Below are positions 1 to 7,289 of a stretch of 10,854 nt of DNA, in pieces (position 1 is the stretch's first letter; each line of letters opens with the position of its first letter). Both the position numbers and the translations under genes were made by a program. The notes beneath the pieces were generated by a model. The model worked only from the letters and a program-made list of their open reading frames with translations. It made no database searches and was not told the DNA's origin. The stretch comes from a bacterium (lineage in GTDB: Bacteria; Patescibacteriota; Gracilibacteria; Absconditabacterales; Absconditicoccaceae), in the NCBI GenBank assembly GCA_020629735.1, contig JAHDCT010000028.1, forward strand, positions 1 through 10,854, read 5' to 3'.

Positions 1-782
1 TCTATTACTTCAATTACATCGAATGCATCCGAGCCACTTTCATAGAAGTGGTTAAAATCTCTTGGTAATCGTGAACCAGGATAAAACTCTGCTAACAAAG
101 CTAAATGATAGTACTTAGATCCCTTCTCAGCATAAAGGTCTAATAACTGCCTTGGAGGTGGGGTTCCTTTCCAACGTGTTAAGATTGTATCTCCTGTACG
201 ATCAGTTTTGATTTTATCAATTGCTCATTTTACAAAATTATAATCAGGCTCATCTCACGCCCAGGTCATAAATTGCCCTCAGAATGTTCCTGACGGTTTA
301 AGCCAAGAAGAAACCTTTTGAAAAAGATGTTGATATACCGCGTCTTGTTGATCAACAAGCACATCATCTGGAGAAACAAAATGCTCTATCGAACCAATTG
401 CACTCACTGCATCAAACTCTTGATCGCTTTCAAAGTCTTGCCGTGCTGTATAATATACTTCATGACCATTCTCAACAAGATAGTTGTATTGAGCACTTGA
501 AAGGGTTAATCCAACTCCATGTACTCCTCTCTCACGACAGTAATCTAAAAAAGGTCACCATCCGCATCAAATATCCAAGAGTTTCATCCCTTCTTTTAAT
601 CAAAGTGTTTTGAAATAATGCTCATGTTTCGCTTCTTGCGCAACCAATAAGTTTTCTAACGTTGGCGTTCATCGATCTCAGGGCAAAGCATTTGTAATAG
701 ATGGGTTAGGCCCTGCAACCATTTCATAAATCTTATCCATAGGGTTATATGTTGCTCCTACAGTTTCTTTTGAGTTAGACAT
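1..782 (-). CDS. Cyclopropane-fatty-acid-synthase-like SAM-dependent methyltransferase (C-terminus cut by window edge)
   Basis: Reads open from ATG at 782 to the left edge, about 260 residues, with the 3' end missing. The Rossmann motif I is LLDIGCGWGPFLDYC at about residues 68-82. It is followed by GVGLTLSSAQYNYL, the second-strand/'lT.S.eQ' block typical of the cyclopropane fatty acid synthase (CFA) and mycolic-acid cyclopropane synthase group. Further on are an IGSIEHF block and a WLKPSGTFGGQF segment after strand 4. Near the edge EFYPGSRLP resembles the 'iFPgg.lP' block of CFA synthases. Members methylate lipid or small-molecule acceptors with S-adenosylmethionine; the acceptor here cannot be told. 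Both glycines in DIG and GWG are encoded by TGA. No clear Shine-Dalgarno sequence precedes the ATG. It lies about 100 bp downstream of the repeat-protein gene on the same strand. Confidence 0.82.
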
Positions 783-888
783 TATTATTTCAAACATATA
801 ACAGCACTTATCTTGCTGCATATATACAGATCATGGATATTAAAATAAGCTGAGGTTAACTATATAAGAAAATACTCAACTGAAAAGG

Positions 889-2652
889 CTATTCCTCCTC
901 TGACCACACATCTAACAACTTCTCATCTTCCGTTTTCCCAGAGTACTCCTTTCACATAATTTTTGCGATTGTCACAACTGGGTACAGGCTGGTCTCTCTT
1001 CAGGTCGAATCATAACCTTTCACACTTGCAACATCAGTGTTTTTTGGCAGCACCCAATTTTTTAGCGTGTGATGTCCTCAGATACTTAAAATCTCTGTAA
1101 TTCTTCTCAAAGGACCATAATCAACTCCTTCAATATTCACTAATCATGTTGCGATATCGCACTTAGGTAATGTTGCGCGGACTATTTCTTGATAAATCTG
1201 TTCTCCTTTTTCTGGCATGCTATATAATATCGTGTCATGTCATCACGAATCACGTCCTGCTATTCCTTCTACTTTTTCGATTGACTCAATCTTCTTCTCA
1301 ATGAATGCATACGTCATCTTCAATCACCTCTCCTTTAAGTATTCAAAAATATAGTTTACTGTCGCATACTGTACTCATGTTGAATTGGTGTATGTACCAT
1401 CTTTCTCGCACTTTGGCAGCTCAATTTTTTTCTTCAACTCTTTCTTGATTTGAGAAAAAGGATAGAGTTTAGTTTCTCTTCCTGTTGGATCTAGTCAGCT
1501 GATATCTTGTATCGATTTGTTTTTTACCGCTCTCATCACGGTATCCTTATCTACCCCCAATTTCTTAGCTATCCTGTTTTTCGTAGAATAAAACGATTTA
1601 TTAACTAAAACAAATCAATCTTTTCTGCACTTAGGCAATGATTCAATACGCTTTATCTCTTCTAGAAGCCATATTCCTCAAAAGAGCAAATAAGCAAGCC
1701 TCAACTTATGTATCTTTGTTGTAATTGAGAATAAGACAGGCTCTAATCTATCATGCTCATCAACCTTATTTGTTCACGACAGCATTTTATAGATAGTTGA
1801 ACATGTCTGTCCTCCAAAATATTTCTTCTTTAACTTATTTCCACTTTCTTCAATAAAGTCTCTTGCTCTCGGATACTCATTTTGTACCTCATGCAAAATT
1901 TTAGCATATCATAGCACATCAACTTTATATTTCATTCTCCTTTGAGCTAAAAATTTGTCCAAAGGCTCTGTCCAATCTGCATCACCTCATCCCTCAATCT
2001 TCGTAACTCCTTTTTCAAGCATCTCTTGCTCACTATAAATTCATCACTCTTCCAGTTTTCAGAGATGAAAATCACACACGTAAATACTACTGAGGATATC
2101 ATCAGAAATAAGAAGCGAAGTTTCTACTTTTGGCAAATAGATATAAATATACGATTTGTTAATTTTGTGAGTCTTAACATTTACCCCAATATTAGCATAT
2201 ATTTCATCTGCATATATTCACCTTTTCCTGAGTACATCAAATACGGAAATAAATTTTGGAAACGTTGTTGCACCCTCATTAAAAATGATCTCATTTGATA
2301 CTTCAACTTGTCCTATTTTTTTTGCAATAGCTAGTCTTTCAATTAACTCAGCACTTGAGTGTGTTTCTTCTAAAATCAATGATAGTTTCGCTTTTGCTTT
2401 ATTCAATAACTGTCTAGGAGTTATAGATGCTTTTACATGATGATACATTAACTCCCTTTGTTCTTGTACGGGAAAATGTTCTTCATCTTTTACTTTTCCT
2501 GATGAAGATTTTTTTCTGAGTCATCTTAGTTCTTTTTCAATCTGTAAGACCAGTACAATTACTGATTCGTATCAAGGCTGTACCTCAATATTCTCTTTAT
2601 ACTTTTGATATAGATTTTGTAACCTTTGCTCAGCTGACATACTCTTTTTCAT
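889..2652 (-). CDS. Uncharacterised 587-residue protein with three C-terminal LPKC/TGRET repeats
   Basis: One continuous ORF under TGA=Gly, with about 20 TGA codons and no TAA or TAG before the TAG at 889-891. I do not recognise the family. Residues 1-338 are charged and mostly helical in appearance, with no signal peptide and no convincing membrane segment, so the protein is probably cytoplasmic. From residue 339 there are three diverged repeats of about 75-83 residues. Each starts with LPKC (339, 412, 495), has a middle section with an I..L helix, and ends in a block like GLDPTGRETKLYP (386-398) or GYDSTGRETSLYP (546-558). In repeat 1, NRIAKKLGVDKDTVMRAV (about 359-376) looks like a helix-turn-helix, so DNA or RNA binding is possible but unproven. 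Repeat 2 spans an internal ATG (1317), which argues against splitting the ORF into two genes. The start is ATG 2652 or the nearby ATG 2640; neither has a strong Shine-Dalgarno sequence. Confidence 0.8.
943..1170 (-). repeat. Protein repeat unit 3 (LPKC ... DSTGRETSLYP)
   Basis: Codes for residues 495-570. It opens with LPKCDIATG and closes with GYDSTGRETSLYP. The glycine of TGRET is TGA here but GGA in unit 1, so the repeats themselves support TGA=Gly. Confidence 0.68.
1171..1419 (-). repeat. Protein repeat unit 2 (LPKC ... GRDSGGHDTILYS)
   Basis: Codes for residues 412-494. It opens with LPKCEKDG and closes with the more diverged block GRDSGGHDTILYS (466-478). This copy is about ten residues longer than copy 1 and spans the internal ATG at 1317. 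Confidence 0.6.
1420..1638 (-). repeat. Protein repeat unit 1 (LPKC ... DPTGRETKLYP)
   Basis: Codes for residues 339-411 of the 587-residue protein. It opens with LPKCRKDG, contains a helix-turn-helix-like NRIAKKLGVDKDTVMRAV, and closes with GLDPTGRETKLYP. Unit boundaries are by eye from the LPKC starts. Confidence 0.7.
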
Positions 2653-2761
2653 ATATAATACATAAATTACGCTTCTCTAAACCTAACTAATATATTTTAA
2701 AATACATTATCAATCTCTCTAAATCGCATATCAGCTTCAGACTCCCTTGCATATACCACTT

Positions 2762-3274
2762 TTACAAAAAGGCATTCATTACTATGTTGAGAATTGCATA
2801 TGAAAATACAATAACCACAATTCCTACTGTTGCCCATTTAATAGCCTCAGATCCTTTTCCAACGTTTTCTCATGCAAAGACTGATGTTGCATACATATAT
2901 CATGCATAAATAATCATTCATGCTCAAACTACAAGAGCCATATTTGACACGAAACGCACTACTTGTGCCGCAATACAGAGTATCGTATCTCGATTCATAA
3001 TTCAACTTACAAATTGATTTCCTAGACCTGCGCAATTGAAAGGGGTTTCTCCTTCTCATGCATTCTGCCCGAGCTCTTCAGCGTATTTATTATATCTTTC
3101 TGAGAACGTATCACTGTTCTGTACATCTCACAAATCAATTACTTTCTCAATCGCATCATCACGGTCTGTTGCTTCAGGAAGGAGCTCAAACTTCGCATCT
3201 TGTGAATCAGAAGCTGCTACAAAAGTTAGAGATCATATAATTAGAAGCACCGCAAACAGAATTTTTCTTAACAT
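2762..3274 (-). CDS. TrbC/VirB2-like pilin-type small membrane protein
   Basis: 170 residues from ATG 3274 to TAA 2762-2764. A GGGAG Shine-Dalgarno sequence sits a few bases upstream of the ATG and supports the start. Residues 1-21 form a signal peptide (MLRKILFAVLLIIGSLTFVA, then AS). An acidic soluble stretch follows, then two hydrophobic helices. The first runs from about residue 100 to 130 (containing NMALVVGAGMIIYAGYMYAT) and the second covers about 146-167 (WATVGIVVIVFSYAILNIV). They are joined by a short polar loop, FAGENVGKGSEAIK. This order of signal peptide, helix with Gly/Ala, 'Y.TS...' turn, Lys-containing loop and second helix is what I know from TrbC/VirB2-type and Mbov_0395-like pilin proteins that are common in candidate-phylum bacteria. 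Eight glycines are TGA, several in the helices. No other type IV secretion gene is in the window. The gene starts 26 bp after the HEPN-CBS gene, so co-transcription is likely. Confidence 0.7.
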
Positions 3275-3300
3275 TTTCTCCCAGAGTAAGATAAATAAAA

Positions 3301-4035
3301 TTACATATCATTTTGTGGAATACTCACTTGAGCATCGTATTGTTTTTGTAAGTGTACATAGTCATGAACACTCACTATTGATGCAATATTTTCTCCAATA
3401 TCACCTTCCTCATTAGCTAGTATGACCTCTATTCACTTATCTGAAGCAAAATATTCATGCAACTGATATATGCTCTTATCAGAGCGAATAAACTCGTACT
3501 CAGCGAACGCTTCCGTGTCAACTTCTTCAACAGTAACTTTTGAGATATCAACATGTTTGCGCTTTAGCAACCGAGCTGTTACATCTTGCAGTGAAAGCAC
3601 ACCAATAAAGGCCTTTCATTTATATACTGGTAAGTATTTTACTTTATTCTTTGTCATATACTCGAGCACTTCTCATAAGTTTTTATCTTGCTCAACATAA
3701 GGAACTTTCTGATCATACATTTCACTAATTGTTCTAGGAGTGATCATTTCATCATGGATTTGTGTAATCTGACCAACTGCATAATCCGTTACAATAAGAT
3801 AATGTTGCTGATCCAATCTAAATCCATGCACCAATTGGTTTCTCATCTCACCAAAATACCTTAATTTTGCTTCAAAAAGTTGAATGAAACGAGATATCTT
3901 ATGTCATCATCACGCTAACATCGTAATTCTTTCATGGTATGGTACATATTTTTTTAATCACAAAATATAGGTCAAATACTTGTCTATTTGATTATACATT
4001 GCCAAAAATTTATTGGAATTATGCAAGGAATACAT
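3301..4035 (-). CDS. HEPN-like helical domain plus CBS-pair protein
   Basis: 244 residues from ATG 4035 to TAA 3301-3303. The N-terminal ~95 residues look all-helical and hold MRNQLVHGF, with R65 and H70 spaced as in the Rx4H ribonuclease motif of HEPN domains. A CBS pair follows. CBS1 is about residues 99-158 (ITPRTISEMYDQKVPYVEQD ... VKYLPVYKGKAFIGVLSLQD). CBS2 is about 166-228 and weaker (VTVEEVDTEAFAEYEFI ... ASIVSVHDYV). CBS pairs usually bind adenine nucleotides, so nucleotide-sensing control of the helical domain is a reasonable inference. There is no signal peptide or membrane segment. The reading frame stays open upstream to 4131, with a TTG at 4110, and no Shine-Dalgarno sequence marks either start. 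ATG 4035 gives a natural-looking N-terminus. The HEPN assignment rests on one short motif and helical character; the CBS assignment is firmer. Confidence 0.72.
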
Positions 4036-4222
4036 ATATTCGTCACTAGCAGAGTGAATAAAAACTATCGATGATATGAATGTACTTAGATTTCCTGAGT
4101 AATCTCTCAATCTACCATCATTATTATTGATTTACAGAAGAGTCTCTTTACCCAATGAACTTAGAGTTCTCCTGCTTAGTTTAAGTATAACTAGGCATAC
4201 TTTTTTTAGCAAATTTGCCTGC
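4036..4222. promoter_or_regulatory. Divergent intergenic region between HEPN-CBS and deacetylase genes
   Basis: This 187-bp stretch lies between two divergent start codons and must hold promoters for both directions. A TATAAC at 4186-4191 lies 31 bases before the deacetylase ATG and could be a -10 box, but no good -35 partner is visible. Both flanking frames run open into the region, so part of it may be coding if upstream non-ATG starts are used. Confidence 0.3.
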
Positions 4223-5185
4223 ATGTCAAAATACCTTCATACTACATATCAACAGTATTTTCGTCTCCTTGCTTTAACTCTTACCATGAGCTTTGCTCTT
4301 TTTTTTGTACTCATTCTTTTTGCTTTGTTTCCAAGCATTGTTTCCTCAGCATATGACTGAGAAATTCATGTTGTTAACGACCAATATTGCGAAAAAGAAG
4401 ATGCTCCAGAATTTGAACCATTTGCCTTTGAAGTTGTTCAACCCTCTCTTCCAGAAATCTGTTATCCTAAAGAACAAGTTCATATCGAATCATATATGTA
4501 TCATTATGTTAGACCAACATGGTGGGATGCGGAATGAAGTGTGGTTTGGGGAAACAGTATAACTCCTGAGATTGCTTCTGACCACTATCAACATCTTTCA
4601 CGTCTTCAAGCAAACGGATCGATTTATCTTAGTTTTTTCTCCGAACTTGAAGAATTTTACGAAGACGATTGCTTTCCTCATCAACGCATTATTCTTCTAA
4701 CTTTTGATGACGGTCGACGAGATAACTACAATTTTTTACTCCCACTCGCTAGGGAGTATTGAGTGAAAGCTAATCTATGAATTATTTGAAACAGGCTAAG
4801 TTGGGACCCAGAAGAAAGAATTGACTCATTTATGACGGTTGGTGAAATTAAAGAGATGCTTGCTAGTGGGTACTTTGATCTTCAATCTCATAGCATGACG
4901 CATACCAATCTCAAACTCAAAAATCGGAATCAACAACGACATGAAATCTGTGAGAGTACAAAATATCTTGAATGAATTTTTGAAAGAAAAATTAATAGTT
5001 TTGTCTACCCAATGTGACTGTATAATTGAGAAAGTGTCCAAGTTGCACATCATTGCTGAATTCGCTTTGCCCTCACGACAGCTGAATGATATATTTCTTC
5101 TTATGACTTAGCATACTCAGCACATGAACTAAAAAGAATTAGGGTACGTAAATGGATTTCTTGATCAGAGCTTTTTGGGGAATAA
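4223..5185 (+). CDS. Exported polysaccharide deacetylase (NodB/CE4 domain)
   Basis: 320 residues from ATG 4223 to TAA 5183-5185, the only plus-strand gene in the window. A hydrophobic stretch at about residues 13-40, ending in FPSIVSSA, is a signal peptide or signal anchor, so the enzyme acts outside the membrane. NodB-domain motifs appear in order: YHYVRP near residue 95-100; TFDDG at 160-164, with the catalytic and metal-binding aspartates D162 and D163; HSMTH at 223-227, with metal-binding H223 and H227; and YPMGLYN at 262-268, matching the YPxGxxN of PgaB/IcaB-like deacetylases. CE4 enzymes remove N-acetyl groups from glycans such as poly-GlcNAc, chitin or peptidoglycan; the substrate here is unknown. 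Eleven glycines are TGA, including G265 of YPxG. The frame is open further upstream with a TTG at 4127, but the ATG gives the expected signal-peptide start. No Shine-Dalgarno sequence is seen. Confidence 0.87.
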
Positions 5186-5188
5186 GAG

Positions 5189-5357
5189 AGTTCGAGAGTA
5201 ACAAGGTTCGAAAGTTCTAGAGTGAATAAGTAAGTGAATTGGTGAAAAAGTTGTAAAGTTTGAGAGTAAAAAAGTTCGAAAGTTCGAGAGTTGCAAATAA
5301 AAAGAGTGTTTTCAGCAGTTTTTTTTAACTCTCGAACTCTTCAACTCTCGAACTTTC
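5189..5357. repeat. Cluster of short GTTCGARAGT-type direct and inverted repeats
   Basis: The gap between the convergent deacetylase and ABC genes is built from variants of an approximately 19-bp unit, AGTTCGAAAGTTCGAGAGT. Plus-orientation copies lie at 5189-5199 (half unit), 5205-5223, 5250-5267 and 5273-5293. Inverted copies fill 5327-5357. The arms 5278-5293 and 5342-5357 (CAACTCTCGAACTTTC) are perfectly complementary over 16 bp. The cluster starts 3 bp after the deacetylase stop and ends on the first base of the ABC stop codon. Confidence 0.8.
5268..5357 (-). terminator. Possible terminator of the ABC exporter gene
   Basis: Read on the minus strand right after the ABC stop codon, a 16-bp perfect stem (5357-5342 with 5293-5278) with a 48-nt loop is followed within a few bases by a T run at 5273-5268. 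The long loop makes it atypical. On the plus strand no T run follows the stem, so it is a better candidate for the ABC transcript than for the deacetylase. Confidence 0.45.
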
Positions 5358-7057
5358 TACACGATCACCTCACTTGGATGAGCTAAATTTCGAAGAGCTC
5401 ATTTTTTTTCTATTAAGTCTTGATAACTTCCTTGTTCTAGGATTTTTCCCTTACTCATTACAATAATATGGTCGGCAGATTGTATTGTGCTTAACCTATG
5501 TGCTATCACCAACATTGTCTTTTGTTTAAAAACGGTATCTATTACCTTTTTAATATGAAATTCTGTCTGGTTATCCAAAGCTGATGTCGCTTCGTCAAGA
5601 AGTATCATCTGAGGATTTTTTAACAATAATCTAGCTAATGCTAACCTTTGTTTTTCTCATCACGAAAGTTTTAATCAACGCTCACCAATAGTTGTATCAA
5701 GTCCTTGAGGAAGGTCGAAAGCAAATTTTGCCTGAGATAATTTCAAGGCTTCTTTTATTTTTTCTTCCTTATCTGAATCAGCCAAGTTATCTGGTAGACA
5801 AAGACTCAAGTTCTCTCTTATTGTTGCATTGAATAAAGTGGTATCTTGCTGTATCACTCAGATCGATGATCTTAATGTATGTATCGAAAGAGAAGCAATA
5901 TCATTATCTCATCGAAAAATATTTCATGCATCTGGTTCCCAAAAGCGTAATAGTAAATTTGCTAAGGTAGATTTACCAGATCATGTCTCACCGACCAAAG
6001 CCACTGTACTTCACTCAGGGATGATAAATGAAATATCTTTAATTACCTTATTTTCTGGAGTATACCCAAAACGTAACTTTGAAAAAACTATGTCTCAGGA
6101 AAGCTCACTTTCTTTTCCTTGATGTAACTGCTCGGCTTGATGGTTTATCTGATTTGTTAACTTCGTTAGTTTTTCAAAAGAAACTACCTGCTTAACTGTT
6201 TTATCCATTTCTCAAAAGATTGTGAGTAAGGGATAGTAGACAAAATTAATATAGATAAAAAACATCACTATTTCACTCGGGCTTGTATATCACAGAGAAT
6301 AGAGTCGCATTCCTCATCATACTACTAATAATCTTGCAACCATAACCACTACTTGCATATAGGAGTCATGTACTACCCACCTCCACTGCACTGGTTTTTG
6401 ACTTAGAAGTGCTTCACCTCTAATTTTTTCAAGATACTCAACTCTTTTCTCTTCTAAACTAAATGTTTTTACTGTTCACATATTTGTTATCGAATCTCCT
6501 AGCACCTCAAATCACTCGTCCCAAGCTTTATCAATTGCTTCTTGCAACTTAAAAGTTTTCTTATCCATGATTAAACTAAAGAAAATCATGGCTGGCAACA
6601 TAACTAAGGTTAGAACTGCCATGCGCCAGTTTGTTGTAAACAACACAATAACCACGGTTATTACCGAGACTACTTGCACTAAATAATCCTTAAAGAAGGC
6701 AGAAATTAAATCTCGTACCGATTCAATTCCGTTGAATAAAATCTTTCCCACCTTACTTTTAGATAATTGCAAATAATCTGAGTAATGCATACGATGCATC
6801 ATCTCAGATGTCTTTATAAATTCGTCATTATAGACGTAGATAAGCGTTTGCTTATAAATAACCAACACGAGAAATCTAAGAAAAATCAGCACTCAAATGT
6901 AAACAGCCCATTGCACTAGGATTGGCGAGAATTGCTGAAGATTAATTCCTGTTCCCTCTCGCTGCATCATAATATCAAGGAGACGCTTTACAAAGATTGG
7001 CTCATAAATACGAGCAACTCACATAACGACAATTAGAAAAATGAGTCCTGAAAACAA
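5357..7057 (-). CDS. ABC exporter half-transporter (fused membrane and ATPase domains)
   Basis: About 566 residues if started at TTG 7057, ending at TAG 5357-5359. The N-terminal half has about six hydrophobic segments, including LVQWAVYIGVLIFLRFLVLV, VQVVSVITVVIVLF, AVLTLVMLPAMIFFSLIM and SEIVMFFIYINFVYYPLL. This is the fold of MsbA/LmrA-type exporters, which usually act as dimers. The C-terminal half carries Walker A GETGSGKST (356-364), Q-loop GVIQQDT, signature LSGGEKQR (464-471), Walker B MILLDEATSALD and H-loop VIAHRLSTI. One Walker A glycine and both signature glycines are TGA. The substrate (lipid, peptide or drug) cannot be told. The start is uncertain: the frame opens at 7111 after a TAG, but no ATG occurs until 7024, inside the first membrane helix. 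A well-placed ATG at 7106 is one base out of frame, which suggests an indel or an unusual start. Confidence 0.88.
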
Positions 7058-7129
7058 AGCTCATCAGAAACGTTTATAATACAGAGATATGTAGATATGT
7101 CTTCATGCTCTCTAACTTCTAAAATTAAT

Positions 7130-7199
7130 GAGCCTCTGAAAAATTAAAGAATTAGGAACAAATTTACTTATTCATGATTTTTTCATTTTTCAGAGACTC
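7130..7199. repeat. 15-bp inverted repeat between mutL and the ABC gene
   Basis: GAGCCTCTGAAAAAT at 7130-7144 pairs with ATTTTTCAGAGACTC at 7185-7199 with one mismatch, enclosing 40 bases. It lies in the ~180-bp gap downstream of mutL and upstream of the ABC exporter. It has no clean T run, so a terminator role is uncertain. A smaller AGCTTA-CA-TAAGCT palindrome sits beside it at 7208-7221. Confidence 0.5.
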
Positions 7200-7289
7200 G
7201 TCAAGTAAGCTTACATAAGCTAATCTTTATTTCTGGTAATGTATGTAGATACCAAAGAATTCGTTTTCATTGAACCAATCATAGCTTCC

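Noticed and set aside
398..613. Plus-strand ORF opposite the methyltransferase.
   Set aside because: The minus strand here carries the conserved SAM-binding motif. The plus-strand product shows no family features.
889..1317. A separate 142-residue hypothetical gene with its own Shine-Dalgarno sequence.
   Set aside because: It is in the same open frame as the upstream sequence, and repeat unit 2 begins before this ATG and ends after it, so one long protein is better supported.
2026..2298. Plus-strand ORFs opposite the repeat protein (also 3036-3416 opposite the pilin-like gene and 5829-6122 opposite the ABC gene).
   Set aside because: They lie antisense to well-supported minus-strand genes and show no recognisable motif, so they are shadows.
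4127..4222. N-terminal extension of the deacetylase from a TTG start.
   Set aside because: It would place over 30 extra residues before a typical signal-peptide start at ATG 4223 and has no Shine-Dalgarno sequence.
5189..5357. CRISPR-like array.
   Set aside because: The units are short, diverged, mostly adjacent, and inverted at one end. There are no uniform spacers and no cas genes.
5357..7111. The ABC exporter seems split into several truncated genes, suggesting a pseudogene.
   Set aside because: All interruptions are TGA at positions needing glycine, including LSGGE and Walker A. With TGA=Gly the frame is intact from 7111 to 5357.
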